Assembly (NCBI RefSeq): GCF_963676485.1
Contig: NZ_OY781114.1
Span: forward strand, 4,232,501 to 4,296,500
DNA length: 64,000 nt
Direction: 5' to 3'
Source: an uncultured Cohaesibacter sp.
GTDB taxonomy: Bacteria > Pseudomonadota > Alphaproteobacteria > Rhizobiales > Cohaesibacteraceae
Shown: piece after piece, positions 17,004 through 24,985 of the stretch
How positions within the stretch are numbered: the stretch's first letter is position 1
Layout of the letters: every line of letters starts with the position of its first letter
Notes under the pieces: model-generated
Database searches by the model: none
Seen by the model: the letters and a program-made list of their open reading frames with translations, nothing else
Told to the model about the DNA's origin: nothing
Translations under genes and position numbers: made by a program

Positions 17004-18053
17004 ATGATGAAAACGCCAAGTGCATTTTACAAACCATTGGCCATTGGGGCACCTGCTCCCTATCGCGAATTGCCGGTAAGAGTCGAGCGCATGATTCATT
17101 TTGTGCCCCCTCATATCGAAAAGATGCGGGCCAAGATTCCGGATCTCATTCAGACGGTCGATGTGATTCTGGGCAATCTGGAAGATGCCATTCCGGCAGA
17201 CAAGAAAGAAGAGGCTCGGGCGGGGTTCATCCAGTTGGCAAAAGACAATGACTTTGGCTCCACCGGCCTCTGGACACGCGTCAATTGCCTTAATTCTCCA
17301 TGGTTTCTGGATGATGTGGTCGAAATCGTCTCTGAAGTGGGAAACAAGCTTGATGTGATCATGCTGCCAAAAGTGGAAGGCCCTTGGGATATTCACTATC
17401 TCGACCAGCTTCTGGCGCAGCTGGAGGCCAAAAACGGGGTAGAAAAGCCGATCCTGATCCATGCGATTCTGGAGACAGCCGAGGGAGTGGCCAATGTGGA
17501 AGCGATTTGTGCTGCCTCGCCGCGCATGCATGGTATTTCCCTGGGACCGGCTGATCTTGCTGCCTCGCGCGGTATGAAGACCACCCGTGTGGGGGGCGGT
17601 CATCCGGGCTATCGTGTGCTTGGTGATGTTGAAGAAGGCAAAGAGCGCGCCTTCTATCAGCAAGACCTTTGGCATTATACGATGGCCAAGATGGTTGACG
17701 CTTGCATGACCTATGGCCTGAAGGCCTTTTATGGCCCATTCGGAGATTTTTCCGATCCGGATGCCTGCGAAGCGCAGTTCCGCAACAGCTTCCTTCTGGG
17801 CTGCATGGGAACATGGTCTTTGCATCCATCCCAAATCACCATTGCCAAGCGTGTCTTTAGCCCCGATGTGGACGAAGTGAAAATGGCAATGCGCATTCTG
17901 GAAGCGATGCCTGACGGCACCGGAGCTGTCATGATAGACGGCAAGATGCAGGATGATGCCACATGGAAGCAAGCCAAGGTGATTGTTGATCTGGCCAAGC
18001 AGGTTGCGGAAAAGGACCCGGAGATGGGATCCCTTTATGGATTGGGCGGCTAG
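17004..18053 (+). CDS. Malyl-CoA/beta-methylmalyl-CoA lyase-type enzyme (CitE/HpcH-HpaI superfamily)
   Basis: This 349-residue TIM-barrel CoA-ester lyase is of the kind that cleaves or forms L-malyl-CoA and beta-methylmalyl-CoA. Characteristic blocks are [16 protein letters not shown] (metal-binding Glu/Asp), [59 protein letters not shown], and a C-terminal [16 protein letters not shown] containing the catalytic Asp/His region. GGGAG precedes two adjacent ATGs (17004 and 17007). No other ethylmalonyl-CoA or serine-cycle gene is in the window, so the pathway is not decided. Confidence 0.85.
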   Translation: MMKTPSAFYKPLAIGAPAPYRELPVRVERMIHFVPPHIEKMRAKIPDLIQTVDVILGNLEDAIPADKKEEARAGFIQLAKDNDFGSTGLWTRVNCLNSPWFLDDVVEIVSEVGNKLDVIMLPKVEGPWDIHYLDQLLAQLEAKNGVEKPILIHAILETAEGVANVEAICAASPRMHGISLGPADLAASRGMKTTRVGGGHPGYRVLGDVEEGKERAFYQQDLWHYTMAKMVDACMTYGLKAFYGPFGDFSDPDACEAQFRNSFLLGCMGTWSLHPSQITIAKRVFSPDVDEVKMAMRILEAMPDGTGAVMIDGKMQDDATWKQAKVIVDLAKQVAEKDPEMGSLYGLGG

Positions 18054-18143
18054 TGCCTTAATCTTTATCGTGTAGCCTTTACCCTCCTCACTCATGTCGC
18101 TATTCGAGAGAAAAGCGCGCAAAAGGCCCATGTTCGGGCGAAT

Positions 18144-18172
18144 AAGGGTCAGCCATGCGCTGGCCTTTATTG
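18144..18172 (+). terminator. Terminator after the malyl-CoA lyase-type gene
   Basis: AAGGGTCAGC and GCTGGCCTTT form a 10-bp stem with a 5-nt loop, ending in TTTATT about 90 nt after the stop. Confidence 0.6.
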
Positions 18173-18331
18173 ACTTGGCGCATCGAGTGTGGTGATTACA
18201 GACCTTCGCTTTTTAACGAGCTGATCAAAAGAATGTTCATAGCCTGTGCGACAATATGTGTGTTAGGCTAAGGGCAATAGCCTTTTGCGAGGCAACGTTA
18301 GGCAACGATAATAAAAATGGAGCCTGGTCTC

Positions 18332-18664
18332 ATGGCGGAAATGAAAATAGCAAAATTTCAGATCGGTCAGATCGTGCGCCACCGGGTCTATTCTTTCCGT
18401 GGCGTCGTGTTCGATGTCGACCCCGAGTTTGATAATTCGGAAGAATGGTATGATTCCATTCCTGAAGATGTTCGGCCACGTCGCGATCAGCCCTTCTATC
18501 ATATCTTTGCCGAAAATGACGAGACGGAATATGTGGCCTATGTGTCCGAGCAGAATTTGCTCAAGGACAGTTCGGGAGAACCTATTCGCCATCCGCAGGT
18601 TCGTCAGCTCTTCAAGGGCATGAAAGAAGGCATCTATCAGCCGGAAGATGATCTGGTGAACTAG
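18332..18664 (+). CDS. hspQ: Heat shock protein HspQ (YccV-like domain)
   Basis: This 110-residue HspQ/YccV family protein is known in enterobacteria as a Lon-protease specificity factor that also binds hemimethylated DNA. The core AKFQIGQIVRHRVYSFRGVVFDVDPEFDNSEEW, the RDQPFYHIFAENDETEYVAYVSEQNLL block and GEPIRHPQV are all present. ATG 18332 sits 9 nt after GGAG; an ATG at 18315-18319 overlapping that site is less likely. The leader contains a small tandem duplication (GGCAACGTTA/GGCAACGATA, about 18293-18312). Confidence 0.9.
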   Translation: MAEMKIAKFQIGQIVRHRVYSFRGVVFDVDPEFDNSEEWYDSIPEDVRPRRDQPFYHIFAENDETEYVAYVSEQNLLKDSSGEPIRHPQVRQLFKGMKEGIYQPEDDLVN

Positions 18665-18695
18665 TCAGAAATAGCTGATCGACCAATTGGCAATA

Positions 18696-18732
18696 AAAAA
18701 CCGCGATCCGAGCTGCTCGGGTCGCGGTTTTT
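18696..18732. terminator. Bidirectional terminator between hspQ and the IalB gene
   Basis: This is a near-perfect 17-bp stem (18696-18712 with 18716-18732) with a CTG loop. A5 lies on the left and T5 on the right, so it works in both directions for the convergent genes. Confidence 0.85.
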
Positions 18733-18752
18733 ATTTGCAAAAGAGGTCCGGT

Positions 18753-19394
18753 CTATTCGGATTTTTGCTTCTGTTCAAGCAGCTTCTGGCGCTGTTCTTC
18801 AGCGCGCTTGCGCAGCAATTCCTGAAGCTTCTGCTGTTCTTCAGCGGTTTTCTTCAGGTCAATCGGATCGCCGTCATAGCTTGCGGTGAAGCCGGACAGG
18901 GTCAGATCAAAGCGCACAGGCTGTGCTTGCTGGTTAAGAGCGGTGACAGAAATGGTCGCGCCCTTTTTCATCTGCTCAACGAATGTGGCGTCTACGGCTA
19001 CGTCAGAGAAGCAAGCGTTCGGGAAACAGATGGAGAAGGTTCCCTTGATCTGCTTGCCTTTGTCGATCTGGATGGTCAGGCCGTGACGCAGCAGCATGCC
19101 TGGCGTAATGGCAATGACAAGAGCCTTGCGTTTTGCGCCTTCCAGCTCTCGCAGCGAAATCGAAGCAAGGAACTGACCGGTTTCAGCCTTCAGTTCCTGA
19201 GTGATCGCACAGAGCTGCTTTTTTGTTTTCGTATCCTCGCTGCAAAATTTCATCCAATGGGGTGCATTGGCGTTATTTGCTTGTGCTTGCGCCTGGGCGC
19301 TATGCACGGGTGCGAGGAATGCGATCGCTGTGAGGGCCATAGTGGCCGACGCAACCGGCAAAATTCTTTTGAAAGCCCTGTCAAACATGACCAT
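18753..19394 (-). CDS. Invasion-associated locus B (IalB) family exported protein
   Basis: This protein of about 213 residues has a signal peptide ending near HSAQAQAQA and a IalB-type fold: WMKFCSEDTKTKKQLCAITQE with its Cys pair, ISLRELEGAKRKALVIAITPGMLLRHGLTIQID and KGTFSICFPNACFSDVAVD with a second Cys pair. The C-terminus is a charged Gln/Lys/Glu-rich tail (KKTAEEQQKLQELLRKRAEE...) likely to form a coiled coil. IalB proteins are common in Rhizobiales; their function outside Bartonella is poorly known. The start is uncertain (19394 or 19388). Confidence 0.85.
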   Translation of the reverse strand: MVMFDRAFKRILPVASATMALTAIAFLAPVHSAQAQAQANNANAPHWMKFCSEDTKTKKQLCAITQELKAETGQFLASISLRELEGAKRKALVIAITPGMLLRHGLTIQIDKGKQIKGTFSICFPNACFSDVAVDATFVEQMKKGATISVTALNQQAQPVRFDLTLSGFTASYDGDPIDLKKTAEEQQKLQELLRKRAEEQRQKLLEQKQKSE

Positions 19395-19701
19395 TAATAA
19401 AAATCCCGATTTTGTTCCGTTACTGCAGGAAGGCGAAGTTCCTGTTCTATATGTCGATCTTTGCGACACTCGATCGTTTTGACTGATATTGAATCTGCAG
19501 ATCTCGCCTCAGCTTTTCCCGGCTTCTATGCCAAAGGTGATAAGCGGTTGCAATTCAACAGCAGTCCTTAATCCAATACTAGCCCCTTCATTCACAATGA
19601 ATTAGGCAGAATAGTGACTGTGCTCTATTTCTTCTACAAGCTGTCCGCACAAAATTCCAGAGGCAGAATCATGCTGCGACGGTTTTCCCGCCTGTGCTAG
19701 A

Positions 19702-19730
19702 TTGTTTGGAGAGACTGATTCAATTATTTT
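19702..19730 (+). promoter_or_regulatory. Candidate promoter of the family-5 binding protein
   Basis: TTGTTT (19702-19707) and TATTTT (19725-19730) are spaced 17 bp apart and lie 37 bp before the ATG. Elsewhere in the 19395-19767 gap I see only a small inverted repeat, TTCATT-CAC-AATGAA. Confidence 0.4.
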
Positions 19731-19767
19731 TCCCCGGTGCGCCGGTTCGCGATAAAGGACCCTTCAT

Positions 19768-21642
19768 ATGGTTTTGGGAGATATTCGCCAGCTATTTGTG
19801 CAGAAGACTGCTTTGAGAAAGACCTTCTTTTCGGTGGTCGCAGCCTGTGCATTGATGGTCTCACCAATCGCAGCAAGCCATGCCAATGCAGAGCCCGTTC
19901 ACGGCATCGCCATGCATGGCAAGCCCAAATATGACAAGGATTTTACGCATCTGGATTATGTCAATCCGAATGCGCCCAAAGGCGGCAAGATTACCTATGG
20001 CAGTCAGGGCAGTTTTGACAGTCTCAATCCTTTCTTGCTCAAGGGCGTGGCGCCGCGGGGCCTTTGGGATGGTGACTATGGCCACAATGTTTATGAAACG
20101 CTTTTGGCGCGTAGTGACGATGAGGCCTTCTCGCTTTACGGGTTGATCGCTGAATGGGTCGATATGCCGGAAGACCGGTCTTCCATTACCTTCAAGATCC
20201 GCGATGAAGCGCGCTTTTCTGACGGCACACCGATCACGGTCGAAGATGTCAAATTCACGATCAATTTGCTCAGAGACTACGGGCGGCCTGCCTATACAAG
20301 CCAAATCAAGCATATTGCTGCGCTGGAAGAACCTGGCGAAGGGCAGATTCGCTTCGTGTTCGACAATGGCGATGACCGAGAACTGCCTTTGTTGATTGGT
20401 ATGCTGCCGGTTTTGCCCAAGCATGCGATTGATCCGGAAAAATTCTCAAAATCCGGCATGTATCAATTTATCGGCTCTGGTCCCTATCTTATTGATGAGG
20501 TGGATGCCGGCTCGAAAGTCGTGCTCAAGCGCAATCCTGACTATTGGGGCAAAGATCTGCCCTTCAAGGTGGGCAAGGATAATTTTGATGAAATCAAGAT
20601 CGAATATTACCGGGATGGTACGGCGATGTTCGAGGCCTTCAAGAAAGGCAAATTCGATATTCAGCCCGAGTCCGATCCGGCGCGTTGGGCCGATCAGTAT
20701 GATTTCAATGCGATTGAGAATGGGGACGTCGAGAAGAAGGTCTTTCAGTCCCATCTACCCACCGGCATGTCTGGCTTTGTTTTCAATACGCGCAAACCCG
20801 TTTTCCAGAACCGCATTGTTCGGCGGACATTGGCAACGCTTTTCGATTTCAATTGGGTGAACAAGAATCTCTATCACGGGCTTTTTAAGCGGTCTGGTAG
20901 CTACTTTCAGAACTCCTCCCTTTCTGCGCTTGGCGTGCCGATGAGTGATCGGGAAAAGGAATTGCTGGCCCCTTATCTGGATGAAATGGACGCAGATGTG
21001 CTTGATGGCACCTACGCTCCTGTTTCTGCCGCAGACAATAAGGAGATGCGCAGCTTGATGCGCAATGCCATGAAAGCGCTGGCGTCCCAAGGCTATGGGC
21101 TCAAGGACGGTGCCATGGTGAATTTGGCCACGGGTGCGCCGCTTGCTTTTGAATTTCTGTCAACGTCGAAAGAGCAGGAGCGCCTTGCGCTGGCTTATGC
21201 TCGCGTGTTGGAGCGGCTTGGTATCAAGATGACAATCCGGACGGTTGATTCCGCGCAATATTGGGAGCGGCGCAAGACGATGGATTTTGACATGATGAAG
21301 ATGTCATGGAGTGCATCGCTCTCTCCGGGCAATGAGCAGAAGTCCCGTTGGTATTCCTCCCAGAGGAACGTTGATGGCTGGTTCAATCAGGCCGGTGCGG
21401 ATGATCCCGCGATTGATGCCATGATCGATGCACTCCTCTCTGCGCGCAGTCAGGAAGATTTCACGGCAGCGGTTCGTGCTTTCGACCGCACCCTGATCAA
21501 CGGCTATTTCGTGGTGCCTCTTTTCCATAAGGGTGAACAATGGGTCGGCCTATGGAAGCGGATTCGCTATCCGGAATCAGAAGCCAAAGGGCTTCCGCTG
21601 GCAGGATATCGCCCAACAACCTTCTGGTATGATGGGGAATAG
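19768..21642 (+). CDS. Family 5 extracellular solute-binding protein (YejA-like)
   Basis: This 624-residue periplasmic oligopeptide-type binding protein has an N-terminal extension plus signal peptide (to about SHANA). The family 5 core is clear: KGGKITYGSQGSFDSLNPFLL, FKIRDEARFSDGTPITVEDVKFTINLL, SGPYLIDEVDAGSKVVLKRNPDYWGKDLP and a C-terminal NGYFVVPLFHKGEQWVGLW. The closest type by eye is YejA, of peptide/microcin C importers. No permease or ATPase gene is adjacent, so it is an orphan component here. AAAGGA lies 8 nt before the ATG. Confidence 0.87.
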   Translation: MVLGDIRQLFVQKTALRKTFFSVVAACALMVSPIAASHANAEPVHGIAMHGKPKYDKDFTHLDYVNPNAPKGGKITYGSQGSFDSLNPFLLKGVAPRGLWDGDYGHNVYETLLARSDDEAFSLYGLIAEWVDMPEDRSSITFKIRDEARFSDGTPITVEDVKFTINLLRDYGRPAYTSQIKHIAALEEPGEGQIRFVFDNGDDRELPLLIGMLPVLPKHAIDPEKFSKSGMYQFIGSGPYLIDEVDAGSKVVLKRNPDYWGKDLPFKVGKDNFDEIKIEYYRDGTAMFEAFKKGKFDIQPESDPARWADQYDFNAIENGDVEKKVFQSHLPTGMSGFVFNTRKPVFQNRIVRRTLATLFDFNWVNKNLYHGLFKRSGSYFQNSSLSALGVPMSDREKELLAPYLDEMDADVLDGTYAPVSAADNKEMRSLMRNAMKALASQGYGLKDGAMVNLATGAPLAFEFLSTSKEQERLALAYARVLERLGIKMTIRTVDSAQYWERRKTMDFDMMKMSWSASLSPGNEQKSRWYSSQRNVDGWFNQAGADDPAIDAMIDALLSARSQEDFTAAVRAFDRTLINGYFVVPLFHKGEQWVGLWKRIRYPESEAKGLPLAGYRPTTFWYDGE

Positions 21643-21779
21643 CAGGCAAAAGGTGCAGTTTTTTGCGAGAAACAAGCTGAAATGGAAAGATAGCCGCCAT
21701 AAGGACTGTCTTGCATATATCGGAATCAGCTACAATTTCTTAAAGCTGTTCGCGTGTCTAACATACCAAGAGGTCCAGA

Positions 21780-23486
21780 ATGCTCCTCTCAACCCCTGAA
21801 CAAATCGAAACCTATTCTTCATCAGGTCTTTGGGGGGAAGATCGTCTCGATTTGGTTTTTGCCCGGCATGCCGAGCAACGGCCAGATGATCTGGCTCTGA
21901 TCGATGATCAGGGCTTGCATTCGGTTAGTGGCCGCAGACCGCAATGTCTTTCCTTCATTCGCACCTGGCGGCGTGTTGTTGCGCTCTGTGAGTTCCTTGC
22001 TGGTATTGGCATGAAAGCCGACACGGTGGTCGCCATGCTTGTTCCACCCAGTGCCGATGCCGCTGTGTTGACACTGGTTGCCAGTCGCATGGGCATCATT
22101 CTTGCTCCGATCCCGCTGACGAGCGGTGAAGCTGATCTTCGGGAGAAGCTTGAGCAGGTTGGCGCCAAGGCCATTGTTTGCTGCTCCCACTATGAAGATG
22201 AGGCCGTGGCCGAGCGGGTGCGCAATGTTGCTGCGGAAATGTTCTCTATCCGATTTGTTTTCTGCATTGGTGAGAATGCGCCCGAAGGCCTTATTGACCT
22301 TGGCGACATTCTGGATGGCGAAGACAATGTTGACGAGGATCGGCTTTTCGACCATGGCGGGCAGGCCAATTCCAACAGTGTGCTGGCAATTCACTGGAGC
22401 TCTGCGGGTAGTGAACAGGCCAGACCGATCGGGCGCAGCCACAATCAGCTGCTTGCCATTGGACGTTATATTCACGAACAGACGGATCTCTCCGCTGAGC
22501 ATTGCTCCTTTGTGAACTATCACATGTCCGGCCTTATCGGCTTCGCTGTCGGGGTGGTTGCCGCGCTTGATGTTGGAGCCCGCATCCAGTTTCACAATTT
22601 CCGGACCCTTGGCCGCTATGTCGATGCCTTGGCCGAATTTGGCGGTCAGCATGTGGTGTTGCCGGGAGGCCTATGGCAGGAGGCGCATGGACTGCTGCCA
22701 ATGCATGTGCGCGAGCAGCTTATCAGCATCATTTTGGTGTGGAACCGCGAGCATGCAGAGCAGACCGTTTTCGGCGAGAATGAAACGGCGGCCCGCCTGA
22801 TTGACCTTACCAATTTCAAGGATTTGGCGCTCTTCTCGCAAATCCGGCGTCACCCAAGCGAGGTTGGGTCTATTCCGCTTGGCTCGATCAACTCTCTGCG
22901 CGATCCGTCTCTGGTCTGGATGGAGACCTTCCTTTATGGCATGGAGGAATCCCGCGCCCAGAAAGACAGCTCCATTGTCGGGGGCGAACTCTGTCTTAAG
23001 GGTGCCATGTTGCCGCATTGTGCTTTTCCTCTGGCAGGAGCCGTGGAAGGCAAAGCGCTCAGTGCTACCGAGGACGGCTTCATTCATACCGAAATCGGTT
23101 GTCATCTGGTGACAGAAGAACATGGCGATCAGCGTGCGCTTTTCCGCCCGCTTGGAGATTTGGGCGATGTGTTGGCCTTTGGTGGCTTTACCGAACGCGG
23201 GGAAGATCTTGATGCGCTTTATCGTGCCTGTATCATGGTTTCCGATGCGGCGGCATTTGTCGTGCCTTCAGGGGAAAACAGCCCGGGGCATTTGATGGCA
23301 GCGCTTGTGGTGGATGACAAGGAGAATGCCCGAGAAGAATTTTTCGCCTATCTCAGGGATAAACGCATTTCCAGCATGAAATGGCCACGCGATATTATAT
23401 TTGTAGAAGCTATCCCCCGCCAGACGAATGGCAAGGTGATGCGAGAAAGCCTGATCGAAGCCAGTCAGGTGGCCGACGTCGCATAA
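21780..23486 (+). CDS. Degenerate adenylate-forming (AMP-binding) enzyme homologue
   Basis: This 568-residue protein is laid out like an acyl-CoA synthetase/AMP ligase. The C-terminal subdomain is recognisable, with GDLGDVLAFGGFTERGEDL near residue 460 and the catalytic-Lys motif IPRQTNGKVMRESL (Lys552). The Ser/Thr/Gly-rich P-loop, normally YTSGTTGxPKG, is replaced near residue 203 by IHWSSAGSEQARPIGRS, which lacks the TTG core and its Lys. Substrate loading may be altered or lost. Partners are unknown; a PleD-like gene follows after 65 nt and may be co-transcribed. Confidence 0.75.
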   Translation: MLLSTPEQIETYSSSGLWGEDRLDLVFARHAEQRPDDLALIDDQGLHSVSGRRPQCLSFIRTWRRVVALCEFLAGIGMKADTVVAMLVPPSADAAVLTLVASRMGIILAPIPLTSGEADLREKLEQVGAKAIVCCSHYEDEAVAERVRNVAAEMFSIRFVFCIGENAPEGLIDLGDILDGEDNVDEDRLFDHGGQANSNSVLAIHWSSAGSEQARPIGRSHNQLLAIGRYIHEQTDLSAEHCSFVNYHMSGLIGFAVGVVAALDVGARIQFHNFRTLGRYVDALAEFGGQHVVLPGGLWQEAHGLLPMHVREQLISIILVWNREHAEQTVFGENETAARLIDLTNFKDLALFSQIRRHPSEVGSIPLGSINSLRDPSLVWMETFLYGMEESRAQKDSSIVGGELCLKGAMLPHCAFPLAGAVEGKALSATEDGFIHTEIGCHLVTEEHGDQRALFRPLGDLGDVLAFGGFTERGEDLDALYRACIMVSDAAAFVVPSGENSPGHLMAALVVDDKENAREEFFAYLRDKRISSMKWPRDIIFVEAIPRQTNGKVMRESLIEASQVADVA

Positions 23487-23551
23487 ATCCGCTTTGCGCT
23501 GTTTGAGAATGGCGTATTTTTGTTTCTTTTTTGAAGGCGTAAGGCAGCCGA

Positions 23552-24901
23552 ATGGCCAAGCATGCTCTCATTTTTACGTCCGCTGATCTTGGCCTTGATA
23601 CGCCTCCTTGGGCTGACATCCTCACTCAACTCAATTTTGCTGTCTGGTCTCACTATGCCTATTCGGATGAAGAGCTGGACCCGGTTTCGCAAGGGGTTGG
23701 CATCCTCCTGTTGGATTTGTTCGATGCCAAAAGCGAGGATATCCCCGCTTTGGTGGCGCGGGCAGACGAGTTGCACAAGGCGTTCGGCTTTGCTGATGCG
23801 CGGGTGCCTATGGTGGCGATTGCAGATGCGTCCATCAGCCTGACAGAAGAACAGATGACGCTTTTTGCGGATGTTCTAAAGCCGCCTTTGACGCAGGATC
23901 TGATTGCGAATCGCCTGACATCCCTCATGCGACTGGCAACCATGCGGCGGGAAGCCGAGAGGCGGTCGCTCACATTCAAGCGCTTTGGTGTGGGATTGCC
24001 TGTGGTGCCACCACCGCGGGATCTTGATAAGCAGAGTTTGCTTTATATTGGCGCCGGTGCCGCTTTCTTGCCGGTTCAAATGGCGCTGCCCGAGTCGGTG
24101 GAAACCGTGGCCGCTCTCACTCCCTCCATGGCGATGCATTATCTGGAAATGAAGCCGTTTGATGCGCTTGTGGTGGAACTGAGCGACTATAATGAACATC
24201 TGGTCGAGTTCATTTCCGATCTTCGGCGCAATCCGACCTATTTCTCATTTCCTATCATTCTGGTCTGCCACAAGAGAGCCGTTCAGGATGGATTGGCCGG
24301 GCTTGCCGCCGGGGCGAATGATATCGTGTCCTTCCCCTTTTCCGAACGCTTTTTTGAAAACCGTTTTGACATTCTCGTACGCGAAGAGCGGTATCGGCGG
24401 CAGTTGCGCAAGATCTTCTCAGAGGCGCGGCTGTTGATGCCGACTGACGAGGTAACAAGACTTTATTCGGAAGAGTTTCTCAAATCTCATTTGGATGTCT
24501 TGAGGGAGGAAGATGCGGGTGCGACGGTGACATTTGTCGGCTTTGATATTTCCTTCGATCATGTGCATGAAAAAAGAGGCGGAAAGAGGCTGCCCCCTGC
24601 TCTGCTGGCCAAGGTGACGCGGCTCATCGCATCTTTGATGCGAGCTGAAGATTTGCTCGCGCGCCTTGAAAATGGCTTCGTCGTCGCCTTTTTCCCGGAT
24701 ACGGATCTTTATGAAGCCCGCATGGCGTTGCAGCGTATTCGCTCGATTGTTCAGCTCAGTCCGTTTGTTGAACATAGCTCTACGCGTGCGGTGCATGTCA
24801 CGCTGGATTTTTCGCTGCATTATTGCGACACCCGCAGCCCGGAATATGATGTGGAACGGATTCTCAAGGACCTGTTCGAGAATCCCGTCGTGCGATTTTG
24901 A
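23552..24901 (+). CDS. PleD-like protein with degenerate receiver and GGDEF domains
   Basis: This 449-residue protein is arranged like PleD (receiver, receiver, GGDEF). The first receiver-like segment contains LLLDLFDA. In the second the phospho-acceptor position reads VVELSD and the usual KP loop is SFPF. The C-terminal region (LYSEEFLKSHLD... to the end) follows a diguanylate cyclase fold, but the GGDEF loop is replaced by RLENGFVVAFFP, so cyclic-di-GMP synthesis is not expected. It may be a signalling scaffold or sensor. It follows the adenylate-enzyme homologue in the same direction. Confidence 0.7.
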   Translation: MAKHALIFTSADLGLDTPPWADILTQLNFAVWSHYAYSDEELDPVSQGVGILLLDLFDAKSEDIPALVARADELHKAFGFADARVPMVAIADASISLTEEQMTLFADVLKPPLTQDLIANRLTSLMRLATMRREAERRSLTFKRFGVGLPVVPPPRDLDKQSLLYIGAGAAFLPVQMALPESVETVAALTPSMAMHYLEMKPFDALVVELSDYNEHLVEFISDLRRNPTYFSFPIILVCHKRAVQDGLAGLAAGANDIVSFPFSERFFENRFDILVREERYRRQLRKIFSEARLLMPTDEVTRLYSEEFLKSHLDVLREEDAGATVTFVGFDISFDHVHEKRGGKRLPPALLAKVTRLIASLMRAEDLLARLENGFVVAFFPDTDLYEARMALQRIRSIVQLSPFVEHSSTRAVHVTLDFSLHYCDTRSPEYDVERILKDLFENPVVRF

Positions 24902-24945
24902 GTTTCAAAAATCTTGATAAGCCGCTCGCTGAGGCCCTTTCCTGA

Positions 24946-24982
24946 CGCCTGTATCATGCTCTTTACAGTGTTGGTACAGGCG
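24946..24982. terminator. Candidate bidirectional terminator between convergent genes
   Basis: CGCCTGTA and TACAGGCG form a perfect 8-bp stem with a 21-nt loop in the 84-bp gap between the PleD-like gene and mfd. TCTTATT follows on the plus strand. The large loop makes this weak. Confidence 0.35.
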
Positions 24983-24985
24983 CTC

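Noticed and set aside
18293-18312. 10-bp tandem repeat in the hspQ leader as a possible regulator site
   Set aside because: There are only two imperfect copies and no palindromic or known heat-shock element; noted in the gene entry only.
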